Source: Candidatus Methylacidiphilum fumarolicum (GTDB lineage Bacteria > Verrucomicrobiota > Verrucomicrobiia > Methylacidiphilales > Methylacidiphilaceae). From it: 64,000 nucleotides of DNA. The notes under the pieces were generated by a model, which saw nothing but the letters and a program-made list of their open reading frames with translations, was not told the origin of the DNA and made no database searches. Made by a program: the position numbers and the translations under genes. Every line of letters starts with the position of its first letter. Position 1 is the stretch's first letter. Positions 26,616 through 35,672 of this stretch are shown in pieces. The stretch lies in NCBI RefSeq assembly GCF_949774925.1, contig NZ_OX458932.1, positions 1,860,001 to 1,924,000 on the forward strand, given 5' to 3'.

Positions 26616-27809
26616 ATGTCGAAAAAAACTGGAAAAAAATTAAACAACTTTACTCTCAGCCACCCTCCTTTACCACAGGGAGCTAAAAAGAGTTTTCTTT
26701 TAAAGACCAAAGCAGTTTTCAGCTCCAAAGGTCAAGGAAAAACGCAATCAGAGATCCAATTGTCTGCCGCGGCCCAACCCTCTTCCTCTCCTCCTATCCC
26801 TCCTTCGCTTCCAAAGACTGGGAGAAAACAGCTCTTTTTCTATCTTTTTGCCGTAGACCCACATGCCCTACATGCCTACTGGATTATGGATCAAAAAGCC
26901 TTCAGGGCTTTCGAAAAGAGCCGTTGGGTATTTCGGTTGGTTAGTAATGGCTCTCAACTGGAAGCAGAATTGCCATTAGAAAAATCAACGCATAGAATCT
27001 ATTATACTAAAGCAAAACCCAACACCCGCTACCATGCTGAAATCGGGTTCTATATTAGTAGCAGCAATCATTTTATCCTCATTGCCAAATCCCCCGAAGC
27101 CCATACCCCTCCTCTTTCTTTCTCTGCAAAAAATGAAATAAGATTAGCTACGCTCCCCCCACAGCTCTCCTTTCAAGAGCTTATCCAAAAAGCCACAAAA
27201 AAAGGCATTAAAAAGGAAACCGTCGCTGAGGCCTTTGAGCTTCCTCCTCAGAAAATCCAACAGCTCCTCACTGAAAAAGAATCCGTGATCCAATCCTCAG
27301 AACAAACTCCCAATCTTTTCTCTTTCCCAGATTCAATTCAAAATTTTCTCTTCCCCCAAGACCCCTCATTGAGTAGTTCGTATTCTTCTCCTATCCCCCC
27401 TTATACTCCCCTAAAAGAATTCTCTAGCTTTGAATTCTTTCCGTGGTTCCAACCCGAAGACTTTCCACTCCAGTTCCTTTGGCCTGCTTCTTTTGGATTT
27501 GAACCAAAAGAGGGATCCTTCCCACAGAATGAACCGCCAGAATCTCGGCATTTTCCTTTGGAACTGGAAGTCGAGCTCGTTATCCGAGGCAAAACTTCCC
27601 CAAATGCCCTTCTAAAAGTCTCCAATAAAAAGATGCAAGTCGCTGAAGATGGCTCTTTTACTTTTCGGTTCGATTTTGTCGATGGCATTTATGAAGTTCC
27701 CATTGAAGCCTTTGACCAAGAAAATCTACAGGCAGAAAAGCTCGTTCTGTTCTTTTCCCGTTTCAGTCGACCTCTCCTTGAAGTTCAATCCTTTTTTCCT
27801 TCTCCTTGA
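26616..27809 (+). CDS. DUF4912 domain protein
   Basis: A 397-residue protein whose central region (about residues 65-170) matches DUF4912: LFFYLFAVDPHALHAYWIMD, then a strand-rich stretch. A Pro/Ser-rich linker follows, and the last 80 residues (LELEVELVIRGKTSPNALLK) look like a second beta-sandwich. DUF4912 genes commonly neighbour GH57 branching enzymes, as here (37 bases upstream of one), so a role in binding or handling glucan is an inference. The biochemical function is not known. Confidence 0.8.
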   Translation: MSKKTGKKLNNFTLSHPPLPQGAKKSFLLKTKAVFSSKGQGKTQSEIQLSAAAQPSSSPPIPPSLPKTGRKQLFFYLFAVDPHALHAYWIMDQKAFRAFEKSRWVFRLVSNGSQLEAELPLEKSTHRIYYTKAKPNTRYHAEIGFYISSSNHFILIAKSPEAHTPPLSFSAKNEIRLATLPPQLSFQELIQKATKKGIKKETVAEAFELPPQKIQQLLTEKESVIQSSEQTPNLFSFPDSIQNFLFPQDPSLSSSYSSPIPPYTPLKEFSSFEFFPWFQPEDFPLQFLWPASFGFEPKEGSFPQNEPPESRHFPLELEVELVIRGKTSPNALLKVSNKKMQVAEDGSFTFRFDFVDGIYEVPIEAFDQENLQAEKLVLFFSRFSRPLLEVQSFFPSP

Positions 27810-27846
27810 CTCTTAAATGCCATTGGCTTACAGCTAGAGATTATTA

Positions 27847-29442
27847 ATGAAATCATCCCCTTTGGGCTATCTAGCATTGCTACTGCATGCGCACCTCCCC
27901 TTCGTGCGTCATCCTGAGGATGAGGAGGTTTTAGAAGAAGATTGGCTCTTTGAAGCAATCACCGAATGTTATATTCCGCTGTTGTGGATGCTCGAAGAAC
28001 TATATCAGGCGGCGATTCGGTGTAAACTGACCCTTTCCTTAAGTCCAACCCTCTGTTCAATGCTAAAGGATCCCCTGCTTATCCAACGCTACAAACGCTA
28101 CCTTCTAAAACGGATCGAACTTTGCTCAAAAGAAATAGAGCGATATGCCGCAGCCGATCCTGAAAGATTGCTGCTTGCGAAATTTTATAAGGAAAGGTTT
28201 CAGAATGTCTGGAAGAGCTTTACAGAAGTGTATGCTGAAGATATTCTTGGCCAGTTTAAAAAATACCATGAAAAAAGCCTTTTAGAACTGGTCACCTCTT
28301 CGGCCACCCACGGGTATTTGCCGCTGCTAAAAAATCCAAAACAGGCGGTTAACGCCCAAATCTTTGTGGCTATTGAGAGTTTCTTTGATTCCTTTCAGAC
28401 CTATCCTAAAGGCTTCTGGCTGCCCGAATGCGGTTATTATCCGGGAATTGAATTTTTCCTGCAATCTGCCGAAATCCGCTGGTTTGTCCTGGAAGCGCAT
28501 GGCCTACTTTTTTCTGAGCCTCGTCCGTTTCTGGGTCTTTTCTCCCCAATCTACACTCCTTCTGGTCCAGCCGCCTTTGGCCGTGACTCTCTTTCAAGCA
28601 AAGAAGTATGGAGCGCTCAAGAAGGCTATCCCGGAGATCCTGTGTATAGAGAGTTCTACTGGGATTTAGGTTTTGAATCCGATCTCGATTATATTAGACC
28701 ATATATCCTACCTACCGGACAGAGAAAATTTACAGGTATCAAATACTACAGGATTACAGGAAAAACTGAACAAAAAGCGCTCTATAATCCCCAAAAGGCC
28801 CAGCAAAGAGCTAAAGAACATGCCGAAAATTTTATCATGAAAAGAGAAGAAGCAATTAAAAAAGCGGCGCCTCTATTCCCAACCTTCACTAAGCCAATTC
28901 TCCTTTGTCCTTTCGACTGTGAACTTTTTGGCCATTGGTGGTTCGAAGGCCCGCTTTTTTTAAAAGAACTAATAAAGAAAGCACATCAGAGCGAAATCCT
29001 TGAGCTAACTACTCCTTTGGAATATCTCCATCGTTATCCTACCCAACAGATATGTCGTCCGACCTATTCGTCTTGGGGACTCGAGGGATATTCCAAAATG
29101 TGGCTTAATGAAACGAACGATTTTATCTATCAGCATTTGCATGAGGCTGCTTATCTTCTGGTTGAACTCGTTAGAAAATATAAAAATGGCAATAAACAAA
29201 CTGTTCGATCTTTGAAACAGGCAGCAAGAGAGCTATTGCTTGCCCAGGCTAGCGACTGGCCCTTTCTGATCAGCAAGTCCACTGCTAAAGAATATGCCTT
29301 TTTACGAGTCATTACCCATCTGAACCGCTTTTCAGAACTCTGTGAAGGGATTATCCAACAAAAGATTAATAAAAGCTTACTCGAATACTGTGAATATACC
29401 GATAATCTTTTCCCATCCCTTAATCTCAATTATTTTAGTTGA
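27847..29442 (+). CDS. GH57-family 1,4-alpha-glucan branching enzyme (DUF1957 type)
   Basis: A 531-residue glycoside hydrolase family 57 protein. It opens LALLLHAHLPFVRHPE; the motif GFWLPECGYYPG carries the family's catalytic glutamate and FDCELFGHWWFEG the catalytic aspartate. Enzymes of this type introduce alpha-1,6 branches into glycogen. Together with the DUF4912 gene it points to glycogen storage. The normal family length is about 520-560 residues. Confidence 0.9.
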   Translation: MKSSPLGYLALLLHAHLPFVRHPEDEEVLEEDWLFEAITECYIPLLWMLEELYQAAIRCKLTLSLSPTLCSMLKDPLLIQRYKRYLLKRIELCSKEIERYAAADPERLLLAKFYKERFQNVWKSFTEVYAEDILGQFKKYHEKSLLELVTSSATHGYLPLLKNPKQAVNAQIFVAIESFFDSFQTYPKGFWLPECGYYPGIEFFLQSAEIRWFVLEAHGLLFSEPRPFLGLFSPIYTPSGPAAFGRDSLSSKEVWSAQEGYPGDPVYREFYWDLGFESDLDYIRPYILPTGQRKFTGIKYYRITGKTEQKALYNPQKAQQRAKEHAENFIMKREEAIKKAAPLFPTFTKPILLCPFDCELFGHWWFEGPLFLKELIKKAHQSEILELTTPLEYLHRYPTQQICRPTYSSWGLEGYSKMWLNETNDFIYQHLHEAAYLLVELVRKYKNGNKQTVRSLKQAARELLLAQASDWPFLISKSTAKEYAFLRVITHLNRFSELCEGIIQQKINKSLLEYCEYTDNLFPSLNLNYFS

Positions 29443-29472
29443 TATTTTTTCTAAGCGGCATAGGCTTTAAGA

Positions 29473-30456
29473 GTGGGGAAAGTCCAAAAAAAGCTTATTT
29501 TCCCTTTTCTTTTCTCCCTTTTCCTCCTCCTTTTTTCGGCGCATGGAAAGATTTGTCTTCCCTTTTCCAGGGTCTTCGTGGGCATGGATACCTTTGAGAA
29601 GCTCATACGCTTTGCTAAAGAAGAAGGCTTATCGACCCTTCCTTTGGGTGAAAGAACCGTCCGAATAGGACTTTATTTGGTGGGTACTCCCTATCGGCAT
29701 TATACCCTTGAAATAGATGATCAGATCGAATCGCCTTCGGTAAATTTCCAGGCCATGGATTGCTGGACATTCTACGAAATCAGTTTAGCTTTCGCCCGAA
29801 TGCTCCATTATGACGAAAGCTTTTGGAGTCCCGAAACCCTCCTGAAGCTCATCGAAATTGAAAGGTACCGGAACGGAGAATGTACTGGGAGCTATCTCTC
29901 GAGAATCCATTTTTTAGAAGAACTCTTTGTAGATAATCAAAAAAGAGGCCTTTTGGTCGATAAGACAAGAAGCCTTGGTGGCGTCCCTATCCACAGGAAG
30001 GTAAGGGAAATGACAGTCGGCTGGCACCAATATCGCTACCTGCGCCACAACCCGACTCTTTTGCCCGCTATGGCAAAAATAGAAGAGCGGGTCTCAGCCC
30101 TTAAGGTCTATCATATCCCCAAAGCAGCAGTTCCATCAATCGAACCAAAAATCAAAAATGGAGATATCATTGCCATTACTACGCACGATCTTCATTCCTA
30201 TACTTCCCATGTCGGAATCGCCTACAGGGATTCTCAAGGCATTCTTCATTTCCTCCATGCTTCTTCCACACACCATCAGGTCTATATAGACAAACGACTT
30301 TCCGATTATTTAAATTCCATTGCGAGTGATGCCGGCATCATTGTCGTCGAACCCAAAGAGGTTCCTTTGAATCTGATCGAAACAAGCCAGTACCCTGCTG
30401 CGGCTTTAACTCCAGTTGCGTCGACCAAAAAATCGTTTTTCCCTCCGATTCAATAG
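29473..30456 (+). CDS. DUF1460 family protein (NlpC/P60-like amidase fold)
   Basis: Starts at a GTG and encodes 327 residues with an N-terminal signal peptide (LIFPFLFSLFLLLFSAHG). The DUF1460 core includes GTPYRHYTLEI, MDCWTFYEISLAFARM (the cysteine in MDCWTF is the likely nucleophile) and a late HSYTSHVGIAYRD that holds the probable histidine. DUF1460 proteins resemble N-acetylmuramoyl-L-alanine amidases. It lies 30 bases after the GH57 gene. Its 3' end overlaps the convergent next gene by 119 bases. Confidence 0.8.
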   Translation: MGKVQKKLIFPFLFSLFLLLFSAHGKICLPFSRVFVGMDTFEKLIRFAKEEGLSTLPLGERTVRIGLYLVGTPYRHYTLEIDDQIESPSVNFQAMDCWTFYEISLAFARMLHYDESFWSPETLLKLIEIERYRNGECTGSYLSRIHFLEELFVDNQKRGLLVDKTRSLGGVPIHRKVREMTVGWHQYRYLRHNPTLLPAMAKIEERVSALKVYHIPKAAVPSIEPKIKNGDIIAITTHDLHSYTSHVGIAYRDSQGILHFLHASSTHHQVYIDKRLSDYLNSIASDAGIIVVEPKEVPLNLIETSQYPAAALTPVASTKKSFFPPIQ

Positions 30457-31543
30457 GTTTTGCCCAGGGCTTTAGTTCTAGCCAGTCATACTCCGGTTTT
30501 TCTTCTGAATCAATTCTTTTGCCTATAGTCAAATCGTAGCGTTCATAGAAAGGAGCCCTGTTTTTTTCTGTCGAACCAAACACGACTCCTTGGCCTTCCT
30601 TTTCAAAATACCAGTCGATCAACTGTGGGTATTTGCCAAATACCCTTAAAAAAATGGCGCTGGCTTTGTAAAATTCAAGGTAAGACCAACCCCCTGGACT
30701 TTGAGCCTCGCGGATCCATCCTGCCGTCCCGTTCCGAGCAATCTTGAAATTTCGACATACCCCAGGATACCTTAGCTCGGTTCTTTTACCGCTTTTAAAG
30801 ATGAGGGTCACCACGGTAGTCTTTTTTGCAGGTTCTGTGTCATACACCTTGCCAACTATAGCAACAGGAAAGTCTTCTTTAGCCTCTGCATGATGAAACA
30901 CATAGGGCAGAAAATCGACATCTTCCCTAAGGAGCTGCTCCCAGGCAGTCCTCCCAAAGCTTGCTTCCAGTTTGTCTTCAGCCTTAATCCTTCTGCCTGT
31001 ATCCAGATCAAAGACTTCCACCAGTATTTGGCCATTGAAATCCCTTGACCGAAGCCCTACGGCCATGTCTCTTAAGCCTTCAATCCGGCAAAAAAGCCAA
31101 GCTTCTATGAACGGATAGGCGCTTTTAAGTGTTAATTGTCGTGGGTTCCCCTTTTTCTTTTCCTGAACTCTGAGCTGGTCGCAAACATAATCGATCCCCA
31201 CTCCGACTCCTTCGTGCCGGCCTTCTACCCATCCAATCCACTCGGGAGATTCGATTGGGAGAACTGAAAGTTTATCTAGCAGTGCCTTTTGTTCTTGATT
31301 CAGAGAGATTTTGCCATGGATCCACTGGGCTGAACAAGTTGGATAGTTGCAAGGCACAGGAATTAAATAAAGAATTAAATCTTTCTTGTTTTTATTCTCC
31401 GGAGCATTTCTATCGAAAAGAGAAAAAAAAAGAGGGAAAAAGAAGAAGAAACAAAATGAGTGTAGGAGCAGCCTTGAACTTGGAAAAGATAATACAAGCC
31501 ACGGTTTGTTTCTCGGAGGAGAATTCCTTTTTAAAATCTTCAC
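30338..31543 (-). CDS. Unrecognised membrane-anchored or secreted protein
   Basis: The 401-residue product has a strongly hydrophobic N-terminal segment (about residues 24-42) and otherwise a soluble, strand-rich body. I do not recognise the family. Notable segments are IPVPCNYPTCSAQWIHG with two cysteines and WIGWVEGRHEGVGVGIDY. Its 3' end overlaps the DUF1460 gene by 119 bases in opposite orientation, which is unusual for two real genes, but the open frame is long and the upstream region is free, so I retain it. Confidence 0.6.
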   Translation of the reverse strand: MKILKRNSPPRNKPWLVLSFPSSRLLLHSFCFFFFFPLFFSLFDRNAPENKNKKDLILYLIPVPCNYPTCSAQWIHGKISLNQEQKALLDKLSVLPIESPEWIGWVEGRHEGVGVGIDYVCDQLRVQEKKKGNPRQLTLKSAYPFIEAWLFCRIEGLRDMAVGLRSRDFNGQILVEVFDLDTGRRIKAEDKLEASFGRTAWEQLLREDVDFLPYVFHHAEAKEDFPVAIVGKVYDTEPAKKTTVVTLIFKSGKRTELRYPGVCRNFKIARNGTAGWIREAQSPGGWSYLEFYKASAIFLRVFGKYPQLIDWYFEKEGQGVVFGSTEKNRAPFYERYDLTIGKRIDSEEKPEYDWLELKPWAKPIESEGKTIFWSTQLELKPQQGTGLFRSDSKEPLWVRRQ

Positions 31544-31646
31544 GATCCTGAGTTTATAAAACCATTTATTGAAAAATAGATTTTTTTATTAGCTCAGAAT
31601 CGAGAAATTTTTTGTTTGGTCAACAAGAAACCCACCCAAAAAGCGC

Positions 31647-32081
31647 TTAGCGACTAAGAAAATAAAGGAGAATTCTCTGATGCAATACGTCAAAGATTTT
31701 TTGGAAAGCTTCTTTTTGTTTGTCTATATCCCCTTCGACAGCTGCCGGATCTGGCAAATCCCAATGTTCAATGGTCGCCTTTTTAGGGAAAAGTGGACAG
31801 GCCTCTTTTGCAGCACTTGAACAAACCGTTACGACATAATCGATCGCAGGGGCATCGGCTTGCAAAAACTCAGTCAATGGTTTACTCCGTAGCCCATCGA
31901 TGGGAATTCCATGTGATCGGAGAGTTTCCAAAGCAAGGGGATGCACTAGTCCTTTTGGCCTGCTCCCCGCGCTATAGGCGCGGAAACGGCCGCCACTATA
32001 ATGGTTTAAAATGGCCTCCGCCATAATCGATCGGGCTGAATTGCCTGTGCACAAAAACAAAACATGCGATTGGAGCCTCAT
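31647..32081 (-). CDS. arsC: Arsenate reductase, thioredoxin-coupled (LMW phosphatase fold)
   Basis: A 144-residue LMW-PTP-fold arsenate reductase. The P-loop CTGNSARS gives nucleophile C11 and R17, and two further cysteines in VTVCSSAAKEACPLF fit the relay of thioredoxin-dependent ArsC. It reduces arsenate to arsenite. Its ATG overlaps the arsR stop (ATGA), so the two are co-translated. Confidence 0.92.
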   Translation of the reverse strand: MRLQSHVLFLCTGNSARSIMAEAILNHYSGGRFRAYSAGSRPKGLVHPLALETLRSHGIPIDGLRSKPLTEFLQADAPAIDYVVTVCSSAAKEACPLFPKKATIEHWDLPDPAAVEGDIDKQKEAFQKIFDVLHQRILLYFLSR

Positions 32082-32446
32082 CTGCAGGTCTGCCTTTCAG
32101 TGGAAAGAGAACTTTCCTCTTGTTCATTTGTTTTACAGAAAAATTGAATCAACGATTCCACATCTTTTCCGCAACAGTCTTCGAGCAAATAGCCAATTAA
32201 CTTAGCGATCTTTTCAAAATCAGCATAATAGACAATCTGTCTGCCTTTCTGTGTGGCCTCAATAAGTGTCGAATTTTTTAAATGATGCAAATGAAAGGAT
32301 AGGGTTGTCAAAGGCACTTGCAGCTTTTCGGCCAGCTCTCCAGGACAACTCCCCTTGGACCCTGCTTTTATAAGCAGCTTGAAGATCTCGATCCGAGTTT
32401 TATGCGCCAGCGCATTTAAAATCAAAAGAGCCGTCTTATTATCCAT
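32078..32446 (-). CDS. arsR: ArsR-family metalloregulator
   Basis: A 122-residue winged-helix repressor. The HTH core is LAEKLQVPLTTLSFHLHHLK and the wing is STLIEATQKGRQIVYYAD. A C-terminal pair LLEDCCGKD and a further cysteine near the end are plausible arsenite ligands of the type in which the sensing site is away from the HTH. It would repress the divergent arsRC and acr3 transcription units. Confidence 0.92.
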   Translation of the reverse strand: MDNKTALLILNALAHKTRIEIFKLLIKAGSKGSCPGELAEKLQVPLTTLSFHLHHLKNSTLIEATQKGRQIVYYADFEKIAKLIGYLLEDCCGKDVESLIQFFCKTNEQEESSLSTERQTCR

Positions 32447-32463
32447 ATCGTAGGGTTAAATCA

Positions 32464-32493
32464 ACAATAGTTTTATTCTATTGGAACTATTGT
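32464..32493. promoter_or_regulatory. Candidate ArsR operator in the arsR-acr3 divergent interval
   Basis: A perfect 9-bp inverted repeat, ACAATAGTT (32464-32472) and AACTATTGT (32485-32493), is separated by 12 bases. It sits 18-47 bases before the arsR start and about 115-140 bases before acr3. The position and symmetry fit an ArsR-family operator controlling both directions; the binding itself is an inference. Confidence 0.6.
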
Positions 32494-32605
32494 AATATTC
32501 AATTCTAAATGTTACTAAAAACGCCAGAAAAGCAAAAAACGCAGGATCACAAATTAAGAAGAAAAAATATTTCCATATTTTTAGAAAAGTGGCAAATTAT
32601 TTCCT

Positions 32606-33676
32606 ATGAAATCTGAAGAAATGGTGGAAATGACCTTAGAGCAAAAGGGAGGTATTGGGTTTTTTGAGAAGTATTTAACGCTATGGGTAGCCCTGTGTAT
32701 AGGCGCTGGGATCGGATTAGGGAAATTGTTCCCAGGCCTTTTTCAGTTCCTTGGAAGCATTGAACTTATGCATGTGAATTTAGTTGTCGGCTTTTTTGTC
32801 TGGCTGATGATTATCCCTATGCTAATGAAAATCGATTTTAGTGTTCTTCACAGGGTAAGAACCCATACCCGAGGCATGCTTGTAACCCTGCTTGTCAACT
32901 GGGCCATCAAACCCTTCTCCATGGCTTTTTTCGGCTGGCTTTTTTTGAAAAAAATCTTTTTCCAGCTTCTCCCTCCCGATCAACTCGATTCGTACATAGC
33001 AGGACTGATTTTATTGGCCGCAGCCCCCTGCACAGCAATGGTTTTTGTTTGGAGCCATCTTTGCCTCGGTGATCCTTACTTTACCCTCTGCCAGGTCGCT
33101 CTCAATGATACCATCATGGTGTTTGCTTTCGCTCCCATTGTTGGGTTGCTTCTTGGTGTTTCTTCCCTCCACGTGCCCTGGGGCACTTTACTGCTCTCGG
33201 TCATCTTTTATATCCTCATCCCCCTTCTCTTTAGTCAATGGCTCCGTGCAAGAATTCTTAAAGAGGGAGGGAAGCAAAAGCTCGATAGGGTACTCCAACT
33301 GCTCCATAACCCTACCCTCTTTGCCCTGCTGGCAACCCTTATCTTGCTATTTGGCTTTCAAGGTAAAGTCATTCTGAAAAACCCTTTTATCATTCTGCTC
33401 CTTGCTATTCCTATCTTGGTGCAGGTCTATTTCAACTCAGCCTTAGCGTATATGCTCAATCGAAAGTTCGGAGTGGCTCACTGTGCCGCTGGCCCTTCTG
33501 CTCTAATTGGCGCAAGTAATTTTTTTGAATTAGCCGTGGCCACCGCCATCAGTCTTTATGGACTAGACTCTGGAGCAGCGCTCGCAACTGTTGTCGGTGT
33601 ACTAATCGAAGTTCCCGTCATGCTTTCTGTTGTGGAAATCGTGAAAAAAACCCAAGGATGGTACACCAAAGGCTGA
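32606..33676 (+). CDS. acr3: Arsenite efflux transporter (ACR3 family)
   Basis: A 356-residue membrane protein with about ten hydrophobic segments. The ACR3 signature is the TM4 segment LLAAAPCTAMVFVWSHL with the conserved cysteine, plus the late SALIGASNFFELAVA. It exports arsenite as the antiporter of the arsenate-resistance route. It is transcribed away from arsRC across a 159-base interval. Confidence 0.93.
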   Translation: MKSEEMVEMTLEQKGGIGFFEKYLTLWVALCIGAGIGLGKLFPGLFQFLGSIELMHVNLVVGFFVWLMIIPMLMKIDFSVLHRVRTHTRGMLVTLLVNWAIKPFSMAFFGWLFLKKIFFQLLPPDQLDSYIAGLILLAAAPCTAMVFVWSHLCLGDPYFTLCQVALNDTIMVFAFAPIVGLLLGVSSLHVPWGTLLLSVIFYILIPLLFSQWLRARILKEGGKQKLDRVLQLLHNPTLFALLATLILLFGFQGKVILKNPFIILLLAIPILVQVYFNSALAYMLNRKFGVAHCAAGPSALIGASNFFELAVATAISLYGLDSGAALATVVGVLIEVPVMLSVVEIVKKTQGWYTKG

Positions 33677-33865
33677 ACTTTTGACTTTTACTGTTATATG
33701 AGTTTTTAAAAAAGCATGGAAAGCCTGCCAAAAGATCTTTTTCGTTCCTTTTCCTTCCTCTAGGCTATATTTTTTAAAAAGAGAGAAAGAAAGCTCTAGT
33801 CCTTCCTTCTTTTGGATAGCTAAAAGCTCTCCTTTTTGTAGGAGAACTTCAAGAAGGTTGGCAAG

Positions 33866-33895
33866 CCCTATCTTGGGGGAAAAAAGATAGGAGGG
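33866..33895 (+). promoter_or_regulatory. Hairpin touching the ribosome binding site of the PKS-cluster operon
   Basis: CCTATCTT (33867-33874) pairs with AAGATAGG (33884-33891) across a nine-base loop, and the pairing can extend on the outer side past a small bulge. The right arm runs straight into GGAGGG (33890-33895), the ribosome binding site six bases before the ATG at 33901. Folding would partly bury that site. A smaller CTCCT/AGGAG stem lies just upstream near 33829-33845. Confidence 0.5.
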
Positions 33896-33900
33896 CCTTC

Positions 33901-34581
33901 ATGCAAAGAAAACTCGAAGAAAAGGAATACCTGGATGAGTTGGCTTATGATTCTTATCTGGCTAAAAAGGGAAGAGAAGGATTAAAGAAAATTAACTATA
34001 TAATGGGAAATTTTGTATGGTTTAAAAAAAGGCTTCGGCAGGTAGTCTCTACACAGGGGACAGTACATTTTATAGAAATAGGCGCTGGCGATGGGTCTAT
34101 GGGAAGGTTCCTTTATGCCGACCCATTGTTACAAAAAAATCTGTTGCTAACGGGAATAGATAGGGTTCCTAGGCCACAACACTGGCCTGTTCATTGGCCG
34201 TGGATTCAAACCGATCTTTTTGTTCTGATCGACTCTGGCACCTTTGCCTCAGGATGCTACCAAGGCATACTAGCCAATATGGTTCTGCATCATTTTTCGT
34301 CTGCCCAACTGGCTATAATTGGGAATTGGATCGTACAGCTTTCCCCTCTTTACCTTTTTTGTATTGAACCACTCCGCTCTCCTCTTTCTCTCTTCGAACT
34401 GTTCTTGCTCAGATTGGCCGGACTCAATCAAATAACCTTTCATGACGGCTGGCTAAGCATCAAAAGTGGGTTTATGGGATTGGAACTGCCAGAGCTTTTA
34501 AATCTTAGTTCCGAACAGTGGCAATATAAGATCGATGTAACCCTCTTGGGAGCTTACCGGTTAGAAGCCACAAAAAAATGA
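33901..34581 (+). CDS. SAM-dependent methyltransferase of the type III PKS cluster
   Basis: A 226-residue class I methyltransferase. The SAM-binding motif I reads VHFIEIGAGDGSMGRF (residues 57-72) and the motif IV-like segment QGILANMVLHHFS is near residue 122. The start is fixed by GGAGGG six bases upstream. Its stop overlaps the ATG of the FAD oxidoreductase by four bases, so it is translated with it. By context it methylates a phenolic or pyrone product; that is inference. Confidence 0.8.
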   Translation: MQRKLEEKEYLDELAYDSYLAKKGREGLKKINYIMGNFVWFKKRLRQVVSTQGTVHFIEIGAGDGSMGRFLYADPLLQKNLLLTGIDRVPRPQHWPVHWPWIQTDLFVLIDSGTFASGCYQGILANMVLHHFSSAQLAIIGNWIVQLSPLYLFCIEPLRSPLSLFELFLLRLAGLNQITFHDGWLSIKSGFMGLELPELLNLSSEQWQYKIDVTLLGAYRLEATKK

Positions 34582-35597
34582 AACCGATTACGATCATTGG
34601 CGGAGGACTAGCTGGCTTAGCTTTAGGCATAGGGCTGCGTCGCTACAAGATCCCAGTTGCTGTGTACGAGAGAAACGATTATCCGCTTAAGAAAGTCTGC
34701 GGGGAATTCCTTTCTGGACTGCCTCAAAAGGTAATTCAGCAATTAGGAATCAGGCCTATCCTCGATCGCTTTCCGCTCGCTTCATCGGCCAGTCTATCGA
34801 TAGGAGATAGTCAACCAACCCTTCTTCACTTCACTTTGCCTGTGTATTTAACTGCTCGAGAACGTTTAGATACCGAGTTTGCACAACTTTTCGTGGATCA
34901 CGGGGGCAGCCTGTATACAAAAACCCAGTGCGATCCTACCCTCTGTCAAGAAGCTGTTGTCTTGGCTACCGGTAAAAAGCGGATTGGTGGACCATGGATC
35001 GGGCTTAAAGTGCATCTCCAAGGGATTGAATTAAAACATGACCTGGAAATGTATGCAGCTAAAGACGGTTACGTTGGACTTTGCAAGATTGATCATAGCA
35101 CCGTTAACCTTTGTGGGCTATTCAAAAAGAAGAAATTTTCGGTTACGTCTAAAAAAGAACTCCTTGCGTTTTTTCTTAAAACATCGCAGCTTGCAAAGCC
35201 TTACCATTACTTAGAAGAAGCTAACTTTATGGAAAAGAGTTTTGTAGCCATTCCTTCTTTTTCTCTCGGATTCCAACACACAAAGTCTGAACCTATGGTA
35301 GCCCTTGGGGATGCCTTTGGCGTGCTTCCACCTTTCCTAGGTAACGGTATGGCCATGGCTATGGAATCGGCTGCTTTGGCCCTCGATGATCTCATAGCTT
35401 ACGCCCAAGGCTCCAAAAGTTGGACAGAAACTCTAAGGCAAATCCACCATAAACTGAAAAAGACCTTTGCCCTTCGAATAACCCTTGGCCTTTGCTTGCA
35501 TCCCCTCCTTTTTAAAAAATCTCCTCTCCAAACGGTCTTGATCAAAAAGCCTATCGTTTCCTTTCTTTATACCCTGACAAGGTCCATGGAGTCTTAG
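34578..35597 (+). CDS. FAD-dependent oxidoreductase of the type III PKS cluster
   Basis: A 339-residue flavoprotein of the geranylgeranyl-reductase/aromatic hydroxylase type. The FAD-binding GGGLAGLALGIGLR starts at residue 8, KVCGEFLSG follows at about residue 41, and the second FAD motif is ALGDAFGVLPPFLGNGMAMAM near residue 235. It could hydroxylate or otherwise oxidise the polyketide product. Coupled upstream to the methyltransferase (4-base overlap) and 75 bases ahead of the PKS. Confidence 0.82.
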   Translation: MKPITIIGGGLAGLALGIGLRRYKIPVAVYERNDYPLKKVCGEFLSGLPQKVIQQLGIRPILDRFPLASSASLSIGDSQPTLLHFTLPVYLTARERLDTEFAQLFVDHGGSLYTKTQCDPTLCQEAVVLATGKKRIGGPWIGLKVHLQGIELKHDLEMYAAKDGYVGLCKIDHSTVNLCGLFKKKKFSVTSKKELLAFFLKTSQLAKPYHYLEEANFMEKSFVAIPSFSLGFQHTKSEPMVALGDAFGVLPPFLGNGMAMAMESAALALDDLIAYAQGSKSWTETLRQIHHKLKKTFALRITLGLCLHPLLFKKSPLQTVLIKKPIVSFLYTLTRSMES

Positions 35598-35672
35598 TCA
35601 AACTACCAACTACTAATACAGGGAAAATCCAAGAATTCGTTTAGTCTCCTGTCCGATTCTAAACTATATTTT

